Assembly: GCA_900316295.1 (NCBI GenBank)
Contig: ONCJ01000006.1
Span: 82,007-146,006, forward strand
DNA: 64,000 nucleotides
Reading direction: 5' to 3'
DNA from: an uncultured Prevotella sp.
Lineage (GTDB): Bacteria > Bacteroidota > Bacteroidia > Bacteroidales > Bacteroidaceae
Of the stretch, positions 1 to 8,495 are shown piece by piece. The translations under genes were made by a program, and so were the position numbers. The notes beneath the pieces are model-generated. The model worked only from the letters and a program-made list of their open reading frames with translations, did not search any database and was not told the origin of the DNA. How positions within the stretch are numbered: the stretch's first letter is position 1; the number at the start of each line of letters is the position of its first letter.

Positions 1-2955
1 ACCGATCACGTACATTTAAGCAAGATGTTCGATTTCCGTCCTAATAATAAAGACGCAAACTTCAATAGTACGGTGTATGTTTCGGGAGCCATGTTGTGCG
101 CCATGCCCGTGAACTTTGTCAAGGGCGACAATGCCGATGACTTCGTATCAAAGCTGTCGGCACCGACGAAGACCTACAACTGGGATGAGAAAGGCACCGG
201 ACGCAACATCATCATGACCTGCGAGAGTTTCTTCCCCGAGTCGGATGTCATCAAGGTGAAGGACAAGACGGCAACGGCTAATAATAACGGCACCTGTTTC
301 GTCACCACAACGGCAACGGTGAGGAAGAAGACAGTGACATACAACCGTCCAGCCATTATAAGCGGGAAAAAATATCTCGGTCTAAACACCACCATCGACA
401 AGGAATGGGACGGCAGCGAGGCCGACGGATTCGCCGCTGGAACGGGAACGGCGGGCGACCCTTATCTCATCAAGAATGCTGCCCAGCTCTATCACGCCAT
501 TAAGACCAACCAGACGGGACAGTTCTATAAGCAACTATGCAATATCACTATCACGAAGAGCGTTAACACAGACAATTCCGTTAATAACACGCTCATCACT
601 GAAGCCTGCTTCAAGACTCCCGCAAATCCTCAAAGGCACGTAACTGCCGACTGGCAGACGGACGAGTGTTCGTGGAAAGCCAACTATAATGGTGACGGAC
701 ATACCATCTCGGGGTTGTACCTTTATGACTATTACTCAACCACACCTACTAGCGAACGCAGGTATTTCTCACTCTTTGGTTCTGTCGGTCAATATGGTTC
801 CGTCAACAACCTCGCGGTGGTGGATGCATGGATAGCTCCCGAACCGTCTGTTATCAATGGAATTAATACAAATTATGACCTGCCAACCTTCTATGGTATT
901 ATAGCGAACTATGTGGAAGGTTCTATCACCAACTGTATAGCACAGGGTGTAAATGCTGTGGGCAGACCTTGTGGAGGTATCTGCACATACGTGATGTCTG
1001 GTGGAACGGTGGAAGACTGTATCTCTGCTGTCACCCCGCTTACCACCACCTCAGACTATTTCACACCATTTGTCGCATACGATTTGGGTTCAGGAAATCA
1101 GGGAAATGTAAAGAACTGCCTCTTTGTGACACCAACGATGTTCTCATCTGCCGACAAGAGCACGGGCGACATTGCTGCAGTAAAGAACTGTTACTGGCTG
1201 AAAGGATATGAGCCAGGCAACACCGGACAGACGCTCGACGAAATTGGTGCGGCACTCGGCAAGCGTGACCGCTGGACTTGGACTCGCAACTACTTCCCCA
1301 CCCTCAAGACGTTTGCCAATACCGACATCGCAAAACTCATGATGGTGCCAGTACGTACAGACAACAACTATGAGTTCAACACATCTACAAGCACTGCCAA
1401 CAACTACCTGATGGGCTTCACGAAGATGCTGGAATTTGAACCTGGCGCAGCCACATGGACAAACCTTCACAACACGAATTACTTCGAGGCTGATAGCGAA
1501 TTGGGCATCGTTGCACCAGCAAATGCTATGGGAGCCATCAGCACATCGGACGTGATGATTAACCCGATGGAAGTTATCTGCGCCTCTTTGAATAAGTCGT
1601 TCTACTATATTCCTCTGCGTACAAACAGCGGAGATATAGAACGCGGCATAACCTTCGTTGATGATCATGCAAGAAAGGCTTGTGTAAAAGCTTTTGACAC
1701 AAGTGGCGACGGCAAACTGTCGCTGGCAGAAATCAGTGCCGTAACTTCAGAGCAGACTCTTACGGCCTTCACAAACTCTGATGTACAGCGGGAGGCACAA
1801 CAGATTGTGAAGTTCCCCGAGTTCCGTTTCTTCAAGGCGGTGACAAACCTTACCACCCAGCTCAGCGGACTAAGCAACCTCGAGGAGGTGAGGCTGCCCT
1901 ACAACCTTCAAACCATCAGTGGTGACCCAAGCCTCACAGGCAATGGTACACGCCCGTTCTCTATGACAAAGATAAAGTCTATCACTCTACCAGCAAAGGT
2001 TAAGATCATCGAGCCTGGTGCTTTCACAGGATCGGAGATTGACAGTATCTTTGTTGACCCGTTCAACACCAAATATGAGTCACGTGAGGGCATCCTTTTC
2101 GATAATAACAATGCACTTGTGGCATTCCCTAACGGACGCATAGGCGAAGAAATCACAATCCCTGGTGTCATAGAAGAGATAAAGCCAGGTGCTGTATATG
2201 ACATCACAAACAGAATGCAAAAGATATTCTTCGACACCACCGACTACAGTACTGTTGCCGACCTCGATGACAATGGCATATTCACTGGAGACGGTTCGCT
2301 CGTAGATGTTTACATCAGCGATGCCACCTATGGCAGCGTGCTATTTAATCAGTACCTCGACGATGAGTCGTGGGACGACTATGCCCATGCAAATAAACTG
2401 CATTGCTACTACCCCCTGAAGGTGGGGACTGCCAAGGCAGCCACTATGTACATAGGTTTCGATACTGAGCTGCCAGAAGGACTCCGTGCATATATCGTCA
2501 CCAGCGACTCAAAAGAAGAACAACTGGCATACTTGAAGAAGATGAGCAACAAGATACCTAACCGTTCGCCAATTGTTGTATTCGCCGATGAGGCAGGAAC
2601 GTATCGCCTGTTCCCATCCGAAAAGTCGTTGCAACCATGGCAGATGTACCACAACCAACTCAATGGTGTCGGACGAGATGGCATGGAGGTATATCAGAGC
2701 GATGCCGACAGGGGTAGTATACTGACGCTGGGTCGCAACAGCGGCGGAACACTCGGATTCTTCTACTACAAGGGCTCCGCCAAACTGTTCTTCAGTTTCC
2801 TTGACGACGAGATAACAAGCCTTGATGGTATTAACGTTAACGGAAACGTTAACGATGATGCCATCTACGACCTCAATGGAAGAAAGGTTGCAGACAATCA
2901 CGCATTGCCTAAGGGTATATATATCAAAAACGGGAAAAAATTTGTAGTAAAGTGA
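1..2955 (+). CDS. BspA-like secreted leucine-rich-repeat protein, 5' end outside window
   Basis: The frame is open from the first base, eight codons before the first ATG, so the gene begins upstream and its signal peptide is not seen. The visible 984 residues hold a GLUG-like region around residue 155 (NAAQLYHAIKTN), an EF-hand/dockerin-like calcium loop near 566 (DTSGDGKLSLAEI), and a BspA-type LRR_5 stretch at about 620-790 (motifs such as ITIPGVIEEIKPGAVYD). It ends in a tail with YDLNGRK and PKGIYIKNGKK, the form seen on many secreted Prevotella proteins and probably a type IX or related sorting signal. Just before the tail lies a hexamer-repeat linker (INVNGNVNDD). A cell-surface or secreted adhesin-like role is inferred; the substrate is unknown. 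Confidence 0.85.
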   Translation, partial: TDHVHLSKMFDFRPNNKDANFNSTVYVSGAMLCAMPVNFVKGDNADDFVSKLSAPTKTYNWDEKGTGRNIIMTCESFFPESDVIKVKDKTATANNNGTCFVTTTATVRKKTVTYNRPAIISGKKYLGLNTTIDKEWDGSEADGFAAGTGTAGDPYLIKNAAQLYHAIKTNQTGQFYKQLCNITITKSVNTDNSVNNTLITEACFKTPANPQRHVTADWQTDECSWKANYNGDGHTISGLYLYDYYSTTPTSERRYFSLFGSVGQYGSVNNLAVVDAWIAPEPSVINGINTNYDLPTFYGIIANYVEGSITNCIAQGVNAVGRPCGGICTYVMSGGTVEDCISAVTPLTTTSDYFTPFVAYDLGSGNQGNVKNCLFVTPTMFSSADKSTGDIAAVKNCYWLKGYEPGNTGQTLDEIGAALGKRDRWTWTRNYFPTLKTFANTDIAKLMMVPVRTDNNYEFNTSTSTANNYLMGFTKMLEFEPGAATWTNLHNTNYFEADSELGIVAPANAMGAISTSDVMINPMEVICASLNKSFYYIPLRTNSGDIERGITFVDDHARKACVKAFDTSGDGKLSLAEISAVTSEQTLTAFTNSDVQREAQQIVKFPEFRFFKAVTNLTTQLSGLSNLEEVRLPYNLQTISGDPSLTGNGTRPFSMTKIKSITLPAKVKIIEPGAFTGSEIDSIFVDPFNTKYESREGILFDNNNALVAFPNGRIGEEITIPGVIEEIKPGAVYDITNRMQKIFFDTTDYSTVADLDDNGIFTGDGSLVDVYISDATYGSVLFNQYLDDESWDDYAHANKLHCYYPLKVGTAKAATMYIGFDTELPEGLRAYIVTSDSKEEQLAYLKKMSNKIPNRSPIVVFADEAGTYRLFPSEKSLQPWQMYHNQLNGVGRDGMEVYQSDADRGSILTLGRNSGGTLGFFYYKGSAKLFFSFLDDEITSLDGINVNGNVNDDAIYDLNGRKVADNHALPKGIYIKNGKKFVVK

Positions 2956-2999
2956 TTAACACATAAAACCCAAATGTTTAATTTTTAATTTTTATGATT

Positions 3000-3695
3000 A
3001 TGAAAAAGGTATTATTTTTCGCCATTATGATGATGGCTGTAGCAACAGCAAAGGCTCAGTTTGCACCTGGAACATTCTCTATTCAGCCAAAAATAGGTTT
3101 CACTATTTCTTGGTTGTCTAATGCACCAAAACTTCCTTATGGTTATGAAGGCAAGTATAGTCTTGATAAGACCGCTGCGGGTGGCATCATCATTGGTGCT
3201 GATGCGGAGTATATGGTCAACGACATTTTCGCTGTCGAGGCTGGTATCAACTACTCTATGCAGGGTAGCCAGTGGGAAGATGAGACTTGGCACGAGGGTG
3301 ACTGGCGCTATGACATCAATGACACCAAGATAGAGCTGGGGTATGTCAATATCCCCGTTACTGCAAAGGTGTACGTTTGGCGCGGACTGGCTGTGAAGGC
3401 TGGTGTACAGATGGGTCTCCTCACCAATGCTAAGTTCAAAAGCAAACTTCATAAAAGAATGGAGGGAACCAGTACCGTAACAACAACCTCAACTAGTGAG
3501 AAAATTCGTAGCGATTGCGAAAAGATGGATCTCTCCATCCCTATTGGTGTGTCTTATGAATTCTCCAACCACATCGTTGTAGACGCACGTTACAACTGGG
3601 GTCTTACCAAGATTAACAAAGAAAAAGACTTTGGTGATAAGAACATGAAGAACAGCGTATTCCTTATCACTTGCGGATATAAGTTCAAACTCTAA
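3000..3695 (+). CDS. Outer-membrane beta-barrel protein (porin-family, PorT/OMP_b-brl type)
   Basis: A signal peptide of about 19 residues (MKKVLFFAIMMMAVATAKAQ) precedes alternating hydrophobic/polar strands with aromatic girdle residues, ending in the strand ITCGYKFKL. At 231 residues this fits the small eight-stranded Bacteroidetes barrel family. An in-frame ATG two codons upstream (2994) is possible; I chose 3000 because it gives the usual MKK start. It lies 44 bases after the BspA-like gene and 3 bases before the kinase gene, so it may be co-transcribed with either. The specific function is unknown. Confidence 0.82.
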   Translation: MKKVLFFAIMMMAVATAKAQFAPGTFSIQPKIGFTISWLSNAPKLPYGYEGKYSLDKTAAGGIIIGADAEYMVNDIFAVEAGINYSMQGSQWEDETWHEGDWRYDINDTKIELGYVNIPVTAKVYVWRGLAVKAGVQMGLLTNAKFKSKLHKRMEGTSTVTTTSTSEKIRSDCEKMDLSIPIGVSYEFSNHIVVDARYNWGLTKINKEKDFGDKNMKNSVFLITCGYKFKL

Positions 3696-3698
3696 TAG

Positions 3699-4526
3699 AT
3701 GACAAACAAAAAGCAAATCCTCCTTGTCAACGACATGGCGGGACATAGTAAGGTGGGCATGGGAGCAATGGTTCCCGTGCTCTCCTATTTTGGCTTTCCT
3801 ACGTTCAATCTGCCCACAGCCCTTGTTTCCAACACGTTCGACTATGGTAAGTTTAATGTCCTCGACACCACCGATTACATCCGCGGAACCTTGGACGTAT
3901 GGCACGAGCTGGGTTTCAGCTATGATGCCGTATGTACGGGCTGTATGTTCAGCGAGCAACAGGTGAAGCTGGTGGTAGATTACTGTCGCGAGCTCTCGTC
4001 TCAGGGAGCACTGATCTTCGTCGACCCCATCATGGGCGATGGCGGCAGACTGTATAATGGTATGACGTTGAATCAGGTGGCATTGATGCGCGAGATGGTA
4101 TCTGTGGCAGACCTGTGCTTTCCCAACTATACCGAGGCGACGCTGCTCACAGGCAGAGATTTTCGTAAGGAGGGTCTGACCATCGCTGAGGCTTACTCAA
4201 TGGTCGACGACATACATCGCCTCGGCAGCAAGTCTGTGCTCATCACCAGCAGTCTCATCGACGGCAAGAATATGGTAGTGGGATACAACCATTATACCGA
4301 CGAGTATTTTGCGTTGGAGTACGAGGAGATTCCTGGACTGTTCCATGGTACGGGCGACCTCTTCTCTGCCGTCCTCATAGCCCATCTGCTCAAGGGCGAA
4401 CCCCTTAAGGAGAGCACACGCACAGCGATGGATACAATCTATAGGCTGTTAGAGATAAACAAGGATATGAAAGACCGCAATAGAGGCATACTGATAGAGC
4501 AGTTCTTAGATGTCCTGGACAAATAA
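3699..4526 (+). CDS. pdxY: Pyridoxamine/pyridoxal kinase, PfkB-like (ribokinase superfamily)
   Basis: The protein has the ribokinase-superfamily layout: an N-terminal substrate region (LLVNDMAGHSKVG), a central VDPIMGDGG motif typical of pyridoxal/HMP kinases, and the C-terminal anion hole with catalytic Asp in GTGDLFSAV near residue 217-226. The length of 275 residues is normal. Family knowledge places it in vitamin B6 salvage, phosphorylating pyridoxal or pyridoxamine with ATP in the cytoplasm. A hydroxymethylpyrimidine kinase role cannot be excluded by eye. It is followed after 18 bases by the U32 gene, which suggests one operon. Confidence 0.82.
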   Translation: MTNKKQILLVNDMAGHSKVGMGAMVPVLSYFGFPTFNLPTALVSNTFDYGKFNVLDTTDYIRGTLDVWHELGFSYDAVCTGCMFSEQQVKLVVDYCRELSSQGALIFVDPIMGDGGRLYNGMTLNQVALMREMVSVADLCFPNYTEATLLTGRDFRKEGLTIAEAYSMVDDIHRLGSKSVLITSSLIDGKNMVVGYNHYTDEYFALEYEEIPGLFHGTGDLFSAVLIAHLLKGEPLKESTRTAMDTIYRLLEINKDMKDRNRGILIEQFLDVLDK

Positions 4527-4544
4527 TTCTTAGCTACATCAACA

Positions 4545-5816
4545 ATGACGACACAAATCAGAGACTATGAGATAATGGCACCTGTGGGGTCGCGCGATTC
4601 TCTTGCAGCAGCAATCAAGGCAGGAGCTGACAGCGTGTACTTCGGAATAGGCCAGCTCAACATGCGGTCACACTCCGCCAATCATTTCACCATTGATGAC
4701 CTCAAGGAGATTGCTGCCATCTGCCGTGACGCAGGCATAAAGTCATACCTCACCGTCAATACCATTATCTATGGCGAAGACCTCGACGCCATGCGTACCA
4801 TTATCGATGCTGCTGCCGAGGCAAAAATATCAGCTGTCATCGCCAGCGACGTGGCGGTGATGACCTATTGCCGCCAACGGAATGTGGAGGTTCACCTCTC
4901 TACTCAGCTCAACATCTCCAATATTGAGGCACTGCGCTTCTACGCCCAGTTTGCCGATGTGGTCGTTTTGGCACGCGAGCTCAATATGGACCAAGTCAGC
5001 GCCATCCACCAGCAGATAGAAGAGCAACACATCACAGGACCCCGTGGCGAACTCATACGCATCGAGATGTTCTGTCATGGAGCACTCTGCATGGCAGTCT
5101 CAGGCAAGTGTTATATGAGCCTTGCCGACAGTGGGCGCTCTGCCAACCGTGGCGAATGCATACAGATATGTCGACGCTCGTATATCCTCACCGACGCTGA
5201 GACAGGCAACCAGATAGAAGTAGACAACAAGTACCTCATGAGCCCGAAGGACCTGAAGACCATCCGCTTCATCGACCGACTCATGGATGCAGGAGTCAGA
5301 GTGTTCAAGATAGAGGGTAGGGCACGCGGACCGGAATACGTATACACCGTAGTGCGAGCATACAAGGAAGCCATCGCCGCCGTATTGCACGACAACGAGA
5401 ATAAGAACGCTCAACGTCACTTTACCGAGGAAGCCAAGGACGAGTGGGACCGCCAGCTTGCCACCGTCTTCAATCGCGGCTTCTGGGACGGCTACTATCA
5501 GGGGCAGCGCCTTGGCGAGTGGAACAAGAACTACGGTTCCAATGCCACCGAGAAGAAACAGCTCGTAGGCAAAGTCGTCAAATACTTCTCCCGACTGGGC
5601 GTGGCAGAGGTGGCTGTAGAAGCCTCCGAATTCTCTGTAGGCGACCGCCTGCTCATCACCGGACCTACCACAGGCGCCCTCTGGCTCAGCGCTGAGGAGA
5701 TACGCTTCGACTTGAAGCCTGTAGAGACAGCCCTGCAGCGTCAGCGAGTCTCCATCCCCGTGCCAGAGAAGGTACGCCCCAACGACAAACTCTTCAAGAT
5801 AATCAAGAACGACTAG
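4545..5816 (+). CDS. U32 family peptidase / tRNA hydroxylation protein TrhP-like
   Basis: The U32 signature region is clear at about residues 176-192 (FCHGALCMAVSGKCYMS), followed by the cysteine-containing stretch GECIQICRRSY. The N-terminal half reads as a TIM-barrel-like fold (IMAPVGSRDSLAAAIKAGAD). Family members studied in other bacteria (YegQ/TrhP, RlhA) take part in prephenate-dependent hydroxylation of tRNA or rRNA and are probably not proteases; which reaction applies here is inferred. The cysteines fit Fe-S ligation, and the next gene is sufE, an Fe-S sulfur-transfer factor. The length of 423 residues is normal for the short form. Confidence 0.85.
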   Translation: MTTQIRDYEIMAPVGSRDSLAAAIKAGADSVYFGIGQLNMRSHSANHFTIDDLKEIAAICRDAGIKSYLTVNTIIYGEDLDAMRTIIDAAAEAKISAVIASDVAVMTYCRQRNVEVHLSTQLNISNIEALRFYAQFADVVVLARELNMDQVSAIHQQIEEQHITGPRGELIRIEMFCHGALCMAVSGKCYMSLADSGRSANRGECIQICRRSYILTDAETGNQIEVDNKYLMSPKDLKTIRFIDRLMDAGVRVFKIEGRARGPEYVYTVVRAYKEAIAAVLHDNENKNAQRHFTEEAKDEWDRQLATVFNRGFWDGYYQGQRLGEWNKNYGSNATEKKQLVGKVVKYFSRLGVAEVAVEASEFSVGDRLLITGPTTGALWLSAEEIRFDLKPVETALQRQRVSIPVPEKVRPNDKLFKIIKND

Positions 5817-5856
5817 TAATATTAGCAATACTAGAGAGGCTAGAAATACTATAGAA
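5812..5856 (+). repeat. Nonamer tandem repeat, CTAGnnnnn type
   Basis: About five degenerate 9-bp units (actagtaat, attagcaat, actagagag, gctagaaat, actatagaa) begin inside the stop codon region of the U32 gene and fill the spacer before sufE. The same 9-bp family, in the opposite orientation, fills 34729-34809. Confidence 0.75.
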
Positions 5857-5866
5857 AACAACTATC

Positions 5867-6286
5867 ATGCAGACAATAAACGAAATTCAAGACGAGGTCA
5901 TCGAGGAGTTTAGCGCCTTCGATGACTGGATGGACAAATACCAGATGCTCATCGACCTAGGCAACGACCTCGAACCACTCGACGAACAGTACAAGACCGA
6001 ACAAAACCTTATCGAGGGTTGTCAGAGCCGCGTGTGGCTCCAGTGCGACGTGGTCGATGGCAGGCTGCATTTCTCCGCAGAGAGCGACGCACTCATCGTC
6101 AAGGGCATCATAGCCCTGCTCATACGAGTGCTTAACGACCATACCCCAGACGAGATACTCGGTACCGAGCTCTACTTCATTGACCAGATAGGTCTCAAAG
6201 ATCACCTCTCACCCACACGCAGCAACGGACTGCTCTCTATGGTAAAGCAGATACGCATGTACGCCCTTGCGTACAAGATGAAGTAA
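5867..6286 (+). CDS. sufE: SufE family Fe-S cluster sulfur-transfer protein
   Basis: Length (139 residues) and fold match SufE. The acceptor cysteine lies in EGCQSRVWL near residue 51, and the region LEPLDEQYKTEQNLI precedes it as in the family. SufE takes persulfide sulfur from the SufS cysteine desulfurase and passes it to the SUF scaffold in the cytoplasm. No sufS or sufBCD lies in the window. It is separated from the U32 gene by the nonamer repeat spacer. Confidence 0.93.
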   Translation: MQTINEIQDEVIEEFSAFDDWMDKYQMLIDLGNDLEPLDEQYKTEQNLIEGCQSRVWLQCDVVDGRLHFSAESDALIVKGIIALLIRVLNDHTPDEILGTELYFIDQIGLKDHLSPTRSNGLLSMVKQIRMYALAYKMK

Positions 6287-6302
6287 TTAGACCCCAGGCA
6301 TT

Positions 6303-6848
6303 ATGCGTAAACTCAGAACAATAGAGATGAACCGTCTGACGGTAGACGAGTTCAGGGAAGCTCCGAAACTTCCACTCATCGTCGTGCTCGACGACGTCCG
6401 CTCAATGTATAACGTCGGCTCCGTGTTCCGCACCTGCGACGCCTTCCGCGTTGAGGCAGTCTATCTGTGCGGCATCACCGCCCAGCCTCCCCACACAGAG
6501 ATACACAAGACCGCATTAGGAGCCGAAGAGTCCGTGGCGTGGCAGTACTTCAAGACAGCCGCCGAAGCCGTAGACCATCTGCATGCCAACGGCTACAAGG
6601 TATACAGCATCGAGCAGGCAGAAGGAAGCACCATGTTGCAGAGCCTTAACGTTGACGATAATGTTACACGTCCAAGATTCGCCATCATCCTCGGAAACGA
6701 AGTAAAAGGCGTCCATCAGGAAGTCATCGACCACTCCGACGGATGCATAGAAATCCCGCAGTACGGCACCAAGCACTCCATGAATGTCAGTGTTACTGCG
6801 GGAATTGTGATATGGGAGATGTTCAAAAGATTAACCTCTGAACTGTAA
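6303..6848 (+). CDS. SpoU/TrmH family RNA 2'-O-methyltransferase
   Basis: The three SpoU motifs are present in order: NVGSVFRTCDAF near residue 37 (motif 1), IILGNEVKGV near 127 (motif 2) and MNVSVTAGIVIWE near 160 (motif 3). These form the trefoil-knot SAM site. At 181 residues it is the short form with only the catalytic domain, as in TrmH/TrmL-like enzymes. The RNA target (tRNA or rRNA) cannot be read from sequence. It follows sufE by 16 bases in the same direction. Confidence 0.9.
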   Translation: MRKLRTIEMNRLTVDEFREAPKLPLIVVLDDVRSMYNVGSVFRTCDAFRVEAVYLCGITAQPPHTEIHKTALGAEESVAWQYFKTAAEAVDHLHANGYKVYSIEQAEGSTMLQSLNVDDNVTRPRFAIILGNEVKGVHQEVIDHSDGCIEIPQYGTKHSMNVSVTAGIVIWEMFKRLTSEL

Positions 6849-6856
6849 ACAGCAGA

Positions 6857-7321
6857 TTATTCCAGCGGAATCTCCGGATGTTGTACAGCCAACGGCATGT
6901 CCTTCTGTGAGAGATAGAACATATAGAGAATCACAGGCTTGTTGCCGCGGTTCTCACCGTGATGTATGGTGTTCACCATTTCCACCACAGGCTCACCCTC
7001 ATGCACAACCTTCTCCTTGCCATCCTGTCCTATGATGGTCAGTTCGCCCTGTACCAGCACACCATAGTTCATCACAGGGTGATGGTGCCATCCCAGCTTC
7101 TTGCCCGCAGGAAAGATATACTTCACCGCCACCAGCTCCGGTCGTCCTTGGAGATAGTCAGGTAGCTCCACTCCGTCCCAGCTCTGGCTGGTACGTATCA
7201 GTTCGGTACTCACCACTTGCTGCTGAGCAGAGTCAGCCGCACTCTTCGCCGTCTTACACGAAGTCATAGCCCACATGCTCACAGCGAGTGTAGCGAGCAT
7301 CCATAATTTCATTCTTTTCAT
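6857..7321 (-). CDS. Cupin-domain lipoprotein
   Basis: A lipoprotein signal (MKRMKLWMLATLAVSMWAM, then TSC) is followed by a single cupin barrel: histidine cluster GWHHHPVMNYG and the second motif EGEPVVEMVNTIHHGEN, which fit a metal site. The open frame continues upstream to 7381, but the -7 promoter box at 7351-7358 lies inside that extension, so I start at 7321; 7327 and 7312 are alternatives. The gene is convergent with the SpoU gene, 8 bases apart. The enzymatic role is unknown; it is probably anchored in the cell envelope. Confidence 0.85.
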   Translation of the reverse strand: MKRMKLWMLATLAVSMWAMTSCKTAKSAADSAQQQVVSTELIRTSQSWDGVELPDYLQGRPELVAVKYIFPAGKKLGWHHHPVMNYGVLVQGELTIIGQDGKEKVVHEGEPVVEMVNTIHHGENRGNKPVILYMFYLSQKDMPLAVQHPEIPLE

Positions 7322-7350
7322 ATCCATAAAGATTTGTGTTCTTGAGAATG

Positions 7351-7358
7351 CAAAGATA
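7351..7358 (-). promoter_or_regulatory. -7 box TATCTTTG for the cupin lipoprotein gene
   Basis: It matches the Bacteroidetes TAnnTTTG element and places transcription start near 7344, just before the chosen start codon. I see no convincing -33 TTTG. Confidence 0.6.
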
Positions 7359-7489
7359 TATATTTTCTTGGAAAACAACAAAACATCCAGCTAAGAAAGA
7401 AATAGCAAAAACCAACACTCCTACACCTAACAGTTACGTTCGTTGTCTTCACATGCAAAGATTCAAAAGGAGTAATATTTTCGCTTTTT

Positions 7490-7697
7490 TTTACAAAACG
7501 CAGGAGAATTTCTAATCGGCGTTTTAGAGAACAAAAACGGATACTTTATTCAGCATAAAGCGTAAGCGTCCAACGTCCAACGTCCAATTTATTCTATTTT
7601 TATGAAAATATAGTAGTAGAATAAGTACGCGCGTACATTAATTATATATAGTGTTTTTGCGAAAACAAAGTTTATTGGACGTTGGACGTTGGACGCC
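7490..7697. repeat. Dispersed intergenic element with heptamer inverted arms
   Basis: The spacer from 7382 to 7827 holds no gene. Inside it, 7566-7588 is three heptamers (unit GTCCAAC) and 7674-7696 is its exact 23-base reverse complement, separated by 85 bases that contain a smaller inverted pair (TTATTCTA / TAGAATAA) and the palindrome GTACGCGCGTAC. The left flank from 7490, including 'taatcggcgttttaga', matches 63840-63915, so this is a repeat family. There are no transposase genes or obvious target duplications. Confidence 0.85.
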
Positions 7698-7754
7698 CAT
7701 CGCAGTTTATAGCGATTTTGTTTTATTTCTTGCATATATTTCGTAAATAATCAG

Positions 7755-7762
7755 TAACTTTG
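7755..7762 (+). promoter_or_regulatory. -7 box TAACTTTG upstream of the rpoN cluster
   Basis: It matches TAnnTTTG and lies 65 bases before the start codon of the gene preceding rpoN, within the gene-free region right of the inverted-repeat element. Confidence 0.55.
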
Positions 7763-7827
7763 CCAAAAGTTGTGTAAGGGACTCTCGTTGAGGGTGCCGA
7801 ACGGAATGACTCAAGACGATAAATATT

Positions 7828-8484
7828 ATGGCTAACAAAACGTTATGGTCGGACGAGTATTGGCTGCTGCTGATGCAGTTGTACCTGAAGAAACCGATGG
7901 GGGTGAAGCCTGTATACTCACGTGAGATGGTGGCTTTGGCTCTGGAACTGCACATACACCCGAAGGTGCTGTATGACAAGATGTTCCAACTCAGACGGAT
8001 GGAACTGCCGCACATAGAGCGATTGTGGGGGAAATATAGTAAGAGTCCGAGAAAACTGGCGCGCGGCGTGGCGCTGCTGCGCAGGATGAAGGGCTTCGGA
8101 CTGGCAGACGATTTCTATGACGGAGTTGAGCTGAACGAGTCGTGGGAGAGGGACTTCAAGCCTCTGCCCATCGCGTCTCAGCAATGGACTCAGATTACTA
8201 ATATCCACCTGATAGTGATACTCGACGAGTACTTCCGGCTGACTCCTGTCACGATGACGGAGCAGACGCCTGAGGTAAGGGAATTGGCTAAGCTGATAAA
8301 GTTCACGCCAAGGCAGGTGGTGGAGGTGCTGGAGACATTCATGTCGTGTGACCCGTACCTCAGTCGCAATCAGGACGTGACGTCGCCGCTGACGGAACCT
8401 TGCCGGGAGATATGGGGGAGGTATGGCGACGTGAATCCTAACAAACTGGCGGAACTGGCTGCACAGCTGAAGGAGTACTTTTAA
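7828..8484 (+). CDS. Conserved hypothetical protein preceding rpoN
   Basis: I do not recognise a named domain. The 218-residue protein is soluble and mostly helical, with a basic N-terminal half (EMVALALELHIHPKVLYDKM, KYSKSPRKLARGVALLRRM) and a second half with repeated helices ending in LAELAAQLKEYF. There is no signal peptide or membrane segment. The next gene, 11 bases downstream, is rpoN, so they are very probably co-transcribed, and a link to transcription control is possible but only inferred from this position. Confidence 0.8.
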   Translation: MANKTLWSDEYWLLLMQLYLKKPMGVKPVYSREMVALALELHIHPKVLYDKMFQLRRMELPHIERLWGKYSKSPRKLARGVALLRRMKGFGLADDFYDGVELNESWERDFKPLPIASQQWTQITNIHLIVILDEYFRLTPVTMTEQTPEVRELAKLIKFTPRQVVEVLETFMSCDPYLSRNQDVTSPLTEPCREIWGRYGDVNPNKLAELAAQLKEYF

Positions 8485-8495
8485 AAAAGAGTAAG

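Noticed and set aside
7490-7697. Insertion sequence
   Set aside because: The element has inverted arms but no transposase, and the arms are internal to the repeated block rather than at its ends.
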